This document shows positions 13,209-21,469 of a stretch of DNA of 49,931 nucleotides, in pieces. Both the position numbers and the translations under genes were made by a program. This DNA comes from an uncultured Bacteroidales bacterium (GTDB lineage Bacteria; Bacteroidota; Bacteroidia; Bacteroidales; JAFGXI01): contig CAMZKE010000002.1 of the NCBI GenBank assembly GCA_947311115.1, positions 1-49,931 on the forward strand. Direction: 5' to 3'. The notes under the pieces are model-generated. The model did not search any database and was not told where the DNA came from. It was given only the letters and a program-made list of their open reading frames with translations. Position 1 is the stretch's first letter. Each line of letters begins with the position of its first letter.

Positions 13209-14390
13209 TTATATTTTGGCTAAAGCCTGGTCTAAATCATCGATAATATCTTCTACATTTTCAATACCTACTGCGTATCGTACTAATTCGTCAGTAATAT
13301 CGGCTTCTATACGAGCTTCTTTGGTCATTGCAGCATGTGTCATTGATGCCGGGTGCTGAATTAAAGATTCAACTCCACCTAACGAAACTGCAAGTTTTGC
13401 TAAGTGTACGTTATCCATTACAATTTTACCGGCTTCTAAACCACCTTTAACACCAAAGCTAATCATACTTCCAAAACCTGACATTTGTTTTTTAGCTAAT
13501 TCGTGCTGTGCAAACGATTTTAATCCCGGGTACTTAATCCACTCAACTTTCGGGTGTGCCTCTAAGTATTCAGCAACTTTCATTGCGTTTTCCTGAGCTC
13601 TTTCAACTCTTAATGATAATGTTTTTACACCTCTAATAACTAAATATGCTTGATGCGGATCCATATTTCCACCCATATAAGTCATTGCTTTACGCAATTT
13701 TGCATATACATCTTCATCTTTAGCAATTAATGCACCACCTACAATATCGGCATGACCGTTAATAAATTTTGTTAACGAATGTAAAACTATATCAGCACCT
13801 AAATCAAGTGGTTTTTGTAAAACAGGACTTGAGAATGTGTTGTCAACACAAACCAAAATATTATGTTTATGAGCAATTTTACAAGCCTCAACAATATCGG
13901 TTAGTTGTATTGTTGGATTTGCCGGAGTTTCTAAATATAATAATTTAGTATTTGGTTTAATAGCTTTTTCAATATTTTCTATTACAGATGTGTCTGTATA
14001 TGTAGATTCTACACCAAAATCAGCAAAAATACTTTCCATTACAGCTCTACTTGGCCCGTAAACAGAACCTGTACTAACCATGTGGTCGCCGGTTTTTAGC
14101 AATGCAGTATACAATGTTGAAACAGCAGCCATACCTGATGCAAGAGCAACACCTCTAAAACCATTTTCTAATTGAGCTAATTTGTTTTCTAATGCATCGA
14201 TTGTTGGATTTCCTATTCTTGTATAGATAAATCCTTTTTCTTTTCCTGCAAATAAATTTGCTCCATGATCTGCATTCTTAAAAGAAAATGTAGATGTTTG
14301 ATAAATAGGAGTTACTGCACTTCCAAATTCATCTTCGAAATCGCCGGCATGAACAAGCTTTGTGTCAAAACCTTTATTTTTAGTATCCAT
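13209..14390 (-). CDS. Cys/Met metabolism PLP-dependent enzyme (methionine gamma-lyase / cystathionine gamma-lyase-like)
   Basis: PIYQTSTF, RIGNPT, HSLTKFINGHADIVGG PLP-lysine motif. Confidence 0.9.
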   Translation of the reverse strand: MDTKNKGFDTKLVHAGDFEDEFGSAVTPIYQTSTFSFKNADHGANLFAGKEKGFIYTRIGNPTIDALENKLAQLENGFRGVALASGMAAVSTLYTALLKTGDHMVSTGSVYGPSRAVMESIFADFGVESTYTDTSVIENIEKAIKPNTKLLYLETPANPTIQLTDIVEACKIAHKHNILVCVDNTFSSPVLQKPLDLGADIVLHSLTKFINGHADIVGGALIAKDEDVYAKLRKAMTYMGGNMDPHQAYLVIRGVKTLSLRVERAQENAMKVAEYLEAHPKVEWIKYPGLKSFAQHELAKKQMSGFGSMISFGVKGGLEAGKIVMDNVHLAKLAVSLGGVESLIQHPASMTHAAMTKEARIEADITDELVRYAVGIENVEDIIDDLDQALAKI

Positions 14391-14413
14391 ATTGTTATAT
14401 TTTTATATTGGTA

Positions 14414-14421
14414 CAAAGGTA
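14414..14421 (-). promoter_or_regulatory. Bacteroidetes -7 element (TACCTTTG) for the PLP lyase gene
   Basis: TAnnTTTG match a short distance upstream of ATG at 14390; no clear -33 element seen. Confidence 0.5.
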
Positions 14422-14668
14422 ATATTTATATTATTGTTTGGTAATTTTTTATTTATGAATAAATTATGTTATATGACAATTATCATTATATTTCGAAAGT
14501 TATCTGTTTATTTCTTTAATTATTATACACTGATTTTATATAATTTTTAACAATTATTATTGTCAATAACATGTTGTAAACTATGTCTGTATGTAGTTTG
14601 TTGAAATAAATTGTTAAGCATATTTTCTTTTGAATTGATTTAAATTATATCATTTTATAAATATAATC

Positions 14669-14699
14669 TTGACTTTTTATTTTTTCCATATTATCTTTG
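14669..14699 (+). promoter_or_regulatory. Bacteroidetes-type promoter TTG-N20-TATCTTTG
   Basis: TTG 14669-14671 and TATCTTTG 14692-14699. Confidence 0.55.
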
Positions 14700-14704
14700 T
14701 AATG

Positions 14705-14774
14705 CTAAATGAGTTTTAATTGTTGTTGTTTTTATGTTTTTTCATTTAAGGTTGTCGCTAGGCAACCTTTTTTA
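14705..14774 (+). ncRNA. Candidate short transcript (about 65-70 nt), promoter- and terminator-bounded
   Basis: Downstream of the promoter at 14669-14699; internal complement TAAATGA/TCATTTA; terminator AAGGTTGTC-GCTA-GGCAACCTT+T-tract. Confidence 0.4.
14748..14774 (+). terminator. Rho-independent terminator
   Basis: AAGGTTGTC-GCTA-GGCAACCTTTTTTAT. Confidence 0.75.
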
Positions 14775-14778
14775 TTAC

Positions 14779-14812
14779 AAAAAAAAAGGAGATTAACTAA
14801 TTAACCTCCTTT
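14779..14812 (-). terminator. Minus-strand terminator downstream of the oxidoreductase gene
   Basis: Minus strand: AAAGGAGGTTAA-TTAG-TTAATCTCCTTT followed by a T-run. Confidence 0.7.
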
Positions 14813-14923
14813 AATCTGTTTGGGTTTAATTCCCCGTCCCTTGGGACGTATAAAAGAATAGTATTGCAAAACGATACCTCGTCCGCTTGCGGCGAGGAGA
14901 TTCATTATACTTTGTAAAAAAAT

Positions 14924-15892
14924 CTATTTCTTTAAAAAAGGATGAAATTCTATTTCTTTTTTTGCAAAAGGGTGATAATCGCCTTTTAAACCAATAGGTG
15001 TGGAGTTTCTAATTTTTTGCACAATATTTATACTTTGGCGTGCATCGTCTAATCCGAAACCATTACCTGCAAGTATTTCTTCGTAACTTCGTGTATGTAA
15101 ATCTGTAAAACCACCCGAGAATTCAATTTCTTCTCCTTCAATAGTTATTGAACGGTATGTGCGTTGCCCTGTTGCTTTTACTTCATCAGGAATTGCATTG
15201 TAATCAACGCTTAAGAACCAACGAACTCTTGCTTGTTTAAATTCTAAAAACCCTGCTGCACGTTTTGGTTCGTAAACATGAACAATGTTTTCTTTTACAT
15301 CGCCAAAAATCCAAGAAAGCATATCGTAAAAATGCACTCCAATATTTGTAGCAATTCCACCTGATTTTTGTTCGTCGCCTTTCCAAGAAGCAAAATACCA
15401 ATGTCCACGAGAAGTGATGTAAGATAAATCTACATCATAAATTTTATCTTTTGGCCCTTCTGCAATTTTCTTTTTTAGAGCAATTATTGAAGGGTGCAAG
15501 CGTAGTTGCAAAATATTGTACAATTTTTTACCGGTTTCTTTTTCGACTTCGGCAAGAGCATCAATATTCCAAGGGTTTAAAACAAGCGGTTTTTCACAAA
15601 TTGCATTGGCTCCTTGTCGCATAGAAAAACGTATATGCGAATCGTGTAAATAGTTTGGCGTACAAATACTTACAAAATCTATTTTGTTTTCAGTACGTTT
15701 TAGCTTATCAATATGACGCTCAAAACGCTCAAATTCTGTAAAAAAATCGGCATTTGGAAAATGGCTGTCAATTATTCCAACGCTATCGTTTTTGTCTAAG
15801 GCAGACACTAAGCGATTTCCTGTTTCGGCAATTGCCTTTAAATGGCGTACTGCTATGTATCCACCTAATCCTATTATTGCAAAATTTTTCAT
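14924..15892 (-). CDS. Gfo/Idh/MocA-family oxidoreductase (UDP-N-acetylglucosaminuronate 3-dehydrogenase WlbA/WbpB-like)
   Basis: N-terminal AIIGLGGYIAVRHLKAI Rossmann motif, CEKPL motif, overall WlbA-like sequence. Confidence 0.82.
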   Translation of the reverse strand: MKNFAIIGLGGYIAVRHLKAIAETGNRLVSALDKNDSVGIIDSHFPNADFFTEFERFERHIDKLKRTENKIDFVSICTPNYLHDSHIRFSMRQGANAICEKPLVLNPWNIDALAEVEKETGKKLYNILQLRLHPSIIALKKKIAEGPKDKIYDVDLSYITSRGHWYFASWKGDEQKSGGIATNIGVHFYDMLSWIFGDVKENIVHVYEPKRAAGFLEFKQARVRWFLSVDYNAIPDEVKATGQRTYRSITIEGEEIEFSGGFTDLHTRSYEEILAGNGFGLDDARQSINIVQKIRNSTPIGLKGDYHPFAKKEIEFHPFLKK

Positions 15893-15908
15893 CTTTATTT
15901 AGATATTT

Positions 15909-15936
15909 AGACTCAAGATACTAGACCTAAGACTTA
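15909..15936. repeat. Degenerate heptanucleotide tandem repeat (4 units)
   Basis: AGACTCA|AGATACT|AGACCTA|AGACTTA. Confidence 0.6.
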
Positions 15937-15947
15937 TTTACTACAAA

Positions 15948-17330
15948 TTATAAACTTTTCACAAAAGTAATAATTTCTTTTGCCATTTTATCGGCATTAG
16001 ACATAGAATTACTTTCTGAGTAAATTCTGATGATTGGTTCGGTGTTAGATTTACGTAAATGTACCCACCCTTCTGCAAAATCAATTTTAACTCCATCAAT
16101 AGTTAAAAGTTTTTCATTTTTGTATTTTTCTTCTACTTTTTTAAGTATATCGTCAACATTAATTTCAGGGGTTAGCTGTATTTTATTTTTTGATATAAAA
16201 TAATCAGGATAACTTGCACGAAGTTGACTACATTTCTTGCCTGTTTTTGCAAGATGGGTTAAAAATAATGCTATACCAACTAAGGCATCTCTACCATAAT
16301 GTAATTCAGGATAAATAACGCCACCATTACCTTCGCCACCAATTACGGCATTTGTTTCTTTCATTTTGGCAACTACGTTTACTTCGCCAACCATACTTGC
16401 TTGGTAGGTTCCTCCATTTTTTTTGGTAACATCGGCTAATGCACGTGTTGATGACAAATTTGAAACCGTGTTTCCTTTTTTATTCTGCATTATATAATCG
16501 GCAACCGAAACAAGTGTATATTCTTCGCCAAACATTGTTCCGTCTTCGTTAATTATTGCAAGTCTGTCAACATCAGGGTCAACAACAAAGCCAACATCAA
16601 CTTTATCAGTAGAAATTAAATTTGAAATTTCTACTAAATTTTCAGGTAATGGCTCAGGGTTATGTGGAAAAATTCCGTTTGGTTCGCAATAAAGCTCCAG
16701 TACATTTTCTACACCAATAGCTTTTAATAATTGAGGTATTACAAGTCCACCAATAGAATTTACACCATCTATTGCAACTGTAAAATTAGCATCTTTAATT
16801 GCGTTTACATCAACAAGGGGTAAATTAATAATTGCTTGTATATGCTTATTTAGTTGTGTGTTATCGGTTTTAATTTTACCTAAATCATCAACATCACAAA
16901 ATTCATAATCTTTATCTTCTGCAATACGCAAAACTTCTTCGCCTTCATCAGAATTTAAAAACTCGCCTTTATTATTAAGTAATTTTAAGGCATTCCACTG
17001 TTTTGGGTTATGACTTGCGGTAATAATTATGCCACCATCGGCTTTTGTATCTATAACAGCCATTTCGGTAGTTGGCGTTGTAGCCATTCCTATATTAATT
17101 ACATCTAAACCTAAATTTAATAGTGTTCCTGATATAATATTATAAACCATTTCACCAGAAATTCTAGCATCACGACCTACTACTACAGTTCCTTTTTTTA
17201 TGTTTAAATTACGCTTTAACCAAGTTCCGTAACCTGTGGTAAATTTAACTATATCGCTTGGCGAAAGGCCTTCTCCTTCTTTACCACCAATTGTTCCGCG
17301 TATTCCTGATATTGATTTTATTAATGTCAT
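15948..17330 (-). CDS. glmM: Phosphoglucosamine mutase / phosphohexomutase
   Basis: SGIRGTIGG N-term, TASHNPKQWNALK active-site loop, DPDVDRLA metal-binding motif, RKSNTEPIIRIY. Confidence 0.9.
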   Translation of the reverse strand: MTLIKSISGIRGTIGGKEGEGLSPSDIVKFTTGYGTWLKRNLNIKKGTVVVGRDARISGEMVYNIISGTLLNLGLDVINIGMATTPTTEMAVIDTKADGGIIITASHNPKQWNALKLLNNKGEFLNSDEGEEVLRIAEDKDYEFCDVDDLGKIKTDNTQLNKHIQAIINLPLVDVNAIKDANFTVAIDGVNSIGGLVIPQLLKAIGVENVLELYCEPNGIFPHNPEPLPENLVEISNLISTDKVDVGFVVDPDVDRLAIINEDGTMFGEEYTLVSVADYIMQNKKGNTVSNLSSTRALADVTKKNGGTYQASMVGEVNVVAKMKETNAVIGGEGNGGVIYPELHYGRDALVGIALFLTHLAKTGKKCSQLRASYPDYFISKNKIQLTPEINVDDILKKVEEKYKNEKLLTIDGVKIDFAEGWVHLRKSNTEPIIRIYSESNSMSNADKMAKEIITFVKSL

Positions 17331-17381
17331 ATTTATAAGATTTTTAGACGTAAGCTATGAGATAAAAGGCTCATTTTAACG

Positions 17382-18905
17382 CTATTTTTTTATATTTTCA
17401 ATTGCTAAATTAATTCTTTTTACGGTCTCATCTTTTCCAATCATTTCAATAATAGAAAATAAATCGGGACCTGCTCCTGCACCAACAATGCAAAGACGAA
17501 GAGCATTCATTACTTTACCCATGCCAAGTTCATTTTTTTCAATGTATGCAACAACGGCATTGTGAGCCGTATCTCTGTTAAAGTTTGATATTTCTGATAA
17601 AATATTTTTTACCGATACCATTAATTCAGGAGAGTCTTGTTTCCATTTCTTTTTTACAGTTTTTGCATCGTATTCTGTTGGTGCTTGAAAAAAGAAATAT
17701 GAGTTATTCCAAAGTTCTGAAACAAAATTACTTCTTTCACGAACCATTTCTACAATTTTTGTAATTTTTTGCTCTGATGCGTTTATTGATTTTTCTGCAA
17801 GAATAATTTTAAATTCGTTTACAATAGTTGCAATTGGTAACTTTTGCATCCATTGATGATTATACCATTTTGCTTTATCGGGGTCGAAACGTGCACCTGA
17901 TTTACTAACTTTTTCAAGTGAAAATTCATTAATTAGTTCGTTAAGTTGCATTATTTCTCTTTCGTCGCCCGGATTCCAACCTAAAAATGCAAGCATATTT
18001 ACAAAGGCTTCAGGGAAGTATCCATCTTCGCGGTAACCTTTATAAATATCGTCAGAATTTGGAACATTCCAATTTATTGGAAATACAGGAAAGCCCATTT
18101 TGTCACCATCACGTTTGCTTAATTTACCATTGCCTGTTGGTTTTAAAATAAGAGGTAAATGCGCAAATTTAGGCATTTCATTTTCCCAACCTAATGCTTT
18201 ATAAAGCATAAAATGTAAAGCTAAAGATGGCAACCATTCTTCGCCACGAATTACATGCGAAATTTTCATTAAATGGTCGTCAACCACATTTGCCAAATGA
18301 TAAGTTGGTAATCCGTCTGATTTAAAAAGTACCTTATCGTCAAGGGTTGATGTGTTTACTCTTACTTCGCCACGGATAATATCTTGCATTATTATTTCTT
18401 CATTTTTAGGTGTTTTAAATCTAATAACGTAAGCTGTATTTTTATTTATTAATTCGTCAACTTCTTCTTTAGAAAGATTTAACGAGTTTTTTAAATTAGC
18501 ACGAGTATTTGGCCCGTAAGTAAAAACAGATTTGTTTGCTTCGGCTTCTTGTCGTAAAGAATCAAGTTTTTCAGCTGTATCAAAAGCATAATATCCCCAG
18601 CCGTTTTCAATTAATATATTTGCATATTTTTTATAAATATCGCGACGTTCCGATTGTTTGTAGGGTCCGTATTTACCACCTTGTTTTATTCCTTCATCAA
18701 CTATTAAGCTTGCCCATTTAAGCGATTCTTCAATATATTCTTGAGCACCCTCTACAAAACGAGTTTGGTCGGTATCTTCAATTCTTAAAATAAAATCACC
18801 ACCGTGTTTTTTTGCAAACAAATAGTTAAATAATGCTGTTCTAACTCCACCTATGTGTAACGGTCCTGTTGGACTAGGGGCAAATCGTACTCTTACTTTC
18901 GACAT
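17382..18905 (-). CDS. gltX: Glutamyl-tRNA synthetase
   Basis: RFAPSPTGPLHIGG (HIGH) and KLSKRDG (KMSKS). ATG at 18905 preferred because the longer ORF start (18926) overlaps a -7 motif. Confidence 0.97.
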   Translation of the reverse strand: MSKVRVRFAPSPTGPLHIGGVRTALFNYLFAKKHGGDFILRIEDTDQTRFVEGAQEYIEESLKWASLIVDEGIKQGGKYGPYKQSERRDIYKKYANILIENGWGYYAFDTAEKLDSLRQEAEANKSVFTYGPNTRANLKNSLNLSKEEVDELINKNTAYVIRFKTPKNEEIIMQDIIRGEVRVNTSTLDDKVLFKSDGLPTYHLANVVDDHLMKISHVIRGEEWLPSLALHFMLYKALGWENEMPKFAHLPLILKPTGNGKLSKRDGDKMGFPVFPINWNVPNSDDIYKGYREDGYFPEAFVNMLAFLGWNPGDEREIMQLNELINEFSLEKVSKSGARFDPDKAKWYNHQWMQKLPIATIVNEFKIILAEKSINASEQKITKIVEMVRERSNFVSELWNNSYFFFQAPTEYDAKTVKKKWKQDSPELMVSVKNILSEISNFNRDTAHNAVVAYIEKNELGMGKVMNALRLCIVGAGAGPDLFSIIEMIGKDETVKRINLAIENIKK

Positions 18906-18923
18906 TTTACTATATTTTTTATG

Positions 18924-18931
18924 CAAAGATA
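18924..18931 (-). promoter_or_regulatory. -7 element TATCTTTG upstream of gltX
   Basis: CAAAGATA on + strand = TATCTTTG on - strand. Confidence 0.5.
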
Positions 18932-19071
18932 AGTATTAAATATTTGATTTTTTATTCATATACAAACTGTTTTTTTAATGAAAAAACTAAAAGCACCAAA
19001 TATAGTTATGGGTATAACACGCCTATTATTTAGCCTCATTATGTAATATATTTACATATTATATAAAACAA

Positions 19072-21300
19072 CTATAAACCTTTTATATACTGTTTATTGG
19101 TTGTATTTGCAATGTATTGTTTTAAATTTGTGTTTGCATCTTCATTTATAGCTTTTTCAAATAACTGAATAATTTTTTCTTTCTCGATAAGTAAAACCGT
19201 ATTTGTTTTAATATTGCGAAAATCTATTAAATAATTATCAAAAAAGTTTGGTAAATCGGAAATAATATTAGTGTTTAAAAAGTTATTTCCGTTATATAAT
19301 TTGTTATAATTCCCTTTAGTTTTATTTATAAAATAAGTTTGTTGTTTTGTGTTTGTTATTGAATCCCATTTTTTGCAATCAGAAATACAAGTGTTTTCAA
19401 TTATATTTTTTTTGCAGCCACTAACTTGCTGAAATAAGCAGGCTCTACTTATCATTGTAGTAATTGGATGGTAAATACTATAATGTAAAGTGAAATTATC
19501 AGGCGATTTAATATTTTTAATTTGGTTTTTGTTTATTTCGTTAGAAATAAATGCTCCGGAGCAATTAAATTTTTCTTTTAGTGCAAGCAAGCTGTATGAG
19601 TTTGTAATATTTAAATGCGGTCCGGCAATCCACTTAATTCTATTTTCTGATGCAAAATTTGCAATTCCTGTGTTATTTGTTGCAATTATTTTAGGTTTTA
19701 ATTCTTGTATAAATTTTGTTGCTAAAGCAAAATCATCATCAATAATAATTGATTGAAACCAAGGGATAAGTTTAGTGTTTTCCTTAAACAAATTAATATA
19801 TTTATTGTAACTATTTTTTAATGAACTAGGTATCTCAAAATATATTTTTGCGTTTGTTTTATTGCATAAGCAAATGTCGTTAAACGAAGAAATTAATACC
19901 GAAATTGAGGTGCTTGTGTTTTGTTTCTGATGGCTAATGTTGGGTAATTCTATCGGTTTATTAAATATTTTACCATTATATAATTGCGATAAAACTTCAT
20001 TCTTTAAGGAAGTTATTTCGCTGAAAGCTAAAAATAATTCTGTTTTTAAATTTACCGCTAATTTGCTTATTATAAATTCAGTATCGTTAATTGTTTTGAA
20101 TCGTTTAATTATAGTTTCGTAGTTTAAAGGTTCGTTGCCGCTTGTTTTTAAATTTGACTTAGAGTATAAGGTAAAAGTATTGATTTCAGTTTTAACAACA
20201 ATTTTTAATGGTTCTCCTTCTTCGCCAAAAACACTTATTTCAATAGGCTTTTTGTGAATATTTACAACATCTATTTTATGTTTAACAGTTTCTTTAATTT
20301 TATCTTTTTCAGCATATAATTTTAATGATGCTTTTTCTAACTCATTGCTATTATCTATATTGTTAATATCTGACAAATGTTTTATTGAATTATCGCGAGG
20401 ATTATCAATAAACATATTTTTACTTATTTTATTTGTTAAAAAGCCATTTGTAAAATCGCGATTAAAAATTTTAAATAAATCAGAGTTATCAGTGTTTTTT
20501 ATATTAGAATAGTAATTATTTATATGTTTTCGCCAAGTATTAACAACAGTGTAAACATAATCGTATTTTTTAATTCTTCCTTCAATTTTAAGTGATGATA
20601 CACCCGCTTTAATTAATTCATCTAAATTATTAAATGCTGAATTATCTTTTAAATTTAGAGGGTAGTTATTACCGTTTTCTGTTGTTAAATATTTATCTCT
20701 GCAAGCCTGACTACACCTACCTCTGTTGCCGGAATTACTACTCTGTACAGAGCTTATATAGCAAACGCCGGAAAAAGAAATGCAGTACGATCCGTGTACA
20801 AAAACTTCTGTTTTTATATTTTTATTTGTTGCGTAGTTTGTAATATATTTAATTTCAGATATATTAAGTTCTCGTGCTAAATTTACCCTGTCGATATTAA
20901 ACACCTTCAAAAATTTTATTTGACCTGAATTATGTGTGGTTGTTTGAGTTGATGCATGTATTTTCAAACTCTTGAAATATATAGAAACTAAATAAAATAA
21001 ACCGATATCTTGAATTATTACAGCATCAATACTAGTATTAACTAGTTTATTTAATAAATTAATAATTGCAGATATTTCATTTTCTAAAATTATTATATTT
21101 AAAGTTAGAAAAACTTTACAATTGTTTTTATGAGCTAAATATAATATTCCTTGCAAATCATAAAAACTTAGTTTCTCAGATTTATTCCTAGCATTAAATT
21201 TATCTAAACCGCAATAAACAGCATCTGCACCACCAATAATAGCTGCTTTTATCGATTCAATATTTCCTCCGGGGGCAAGTAATTCTATATAGTTTTTCAC
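19072..21300 (-). CDS. Peptidase U32 family protein (RlhA/YdcP-like)
   Basis: LLAPGGNIESIKAAIIGGADAVYCG N-term, FVHGSYCISFSGVCYIS...GRCSQACR motif; likely GTG start at 21300. Confidence 0.85.
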   Translation of the reverse strand: MKNYIELLAPGGNIESIKAAIIGGADAVYCGLDKFNARNKSEKLSFYDLQGILYLAHKNNCKVFLTLNIIILENEISAIINLLNKLVNTSIDAVIIQDIGLFYLVSIYFKSLKIHASTQTTTHNSGQIKFLKVFNIDRVNLARELNISEIKYITNYATNKNIKTEVFVHGSYCISFSGVCYISSVQSSNSGNRGRCSQACRDKYLTTENGNNYPLNLKDNSAFNNLDELIKAGVSSLKIEGRIKKYDYVYTVVNTWRKHINNYYSNIKNTDNSDLFKIFNRDFTNGFLTNKISKNMFIDNPRDNSIKHLSDINNIDNSNELEKASLKLYAEKDKIKETVKHKIDVVNIHKKPIEISVFGEEGEPLKIVVKTEINTFTLYSKSNLKTSGNEPLNYETIIKRFKTINDTEFIISKLAVNLKTELFLAFSEITSLKNEVLSQLYNGKIFNKPIELPNISHQKQNTSTSISVLISSFNDICLCNKTNAKIYFEIPSSLKNSYNKYINLFKENTKLIPWFQSIIIDDDFALATKFIQELKPKIIATNNTGIANFASENRIKWIAGPHLNITNSYSLLALKEKFNCSGAFISNEINKNQIKNIKSPDNFTLHYSIYHPITTMISRACLFQQVSGCKKNIIENTCISDCKKWDSITNTKQQTYFINKTKGNYNKLYNGNNFLNTNIISDLPNFFDNYLIDFRNIKTNTVLLIEKEKIIQLFEKAINEDANTNLKQYIANTTNKQYIKGL

Positions 21301-21393
21301 AATAAATTTTCGCAAAAGTAAATATTAAATATCGTAAACTATAATTCGTTAACTAAGTGTTGATATACCTAATTTTTTTTAATTAATTTTAAC

Positions 21394-21424
21394 TTGATAA
21401 ACTCTACTAATTAGTATATTTTTG
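21394..21424 (+). promoter_or_regulatory. secA promoter TTG-N20-TATTTTTG
   Basis: TTG 21394-21396, TATTTTTG 21417-21424, same spacing as the 14.7-kb promoter. Confidence 0.5.
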
Positions 21425-21469
21425 TGAGTTGCTAAAAAAATAGCATAATTTAAAAATAATTGTAAAATA

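Noticed and set aside
14710-14805. 31-codon ORF MSFNCCCFYVFSFKVVARQPFLLQKKRRLTN as a normal gene
   Set aside because: It runs through two terminator hairpins; kept only as a possible leader-peptide alternative in the sRNA finding.
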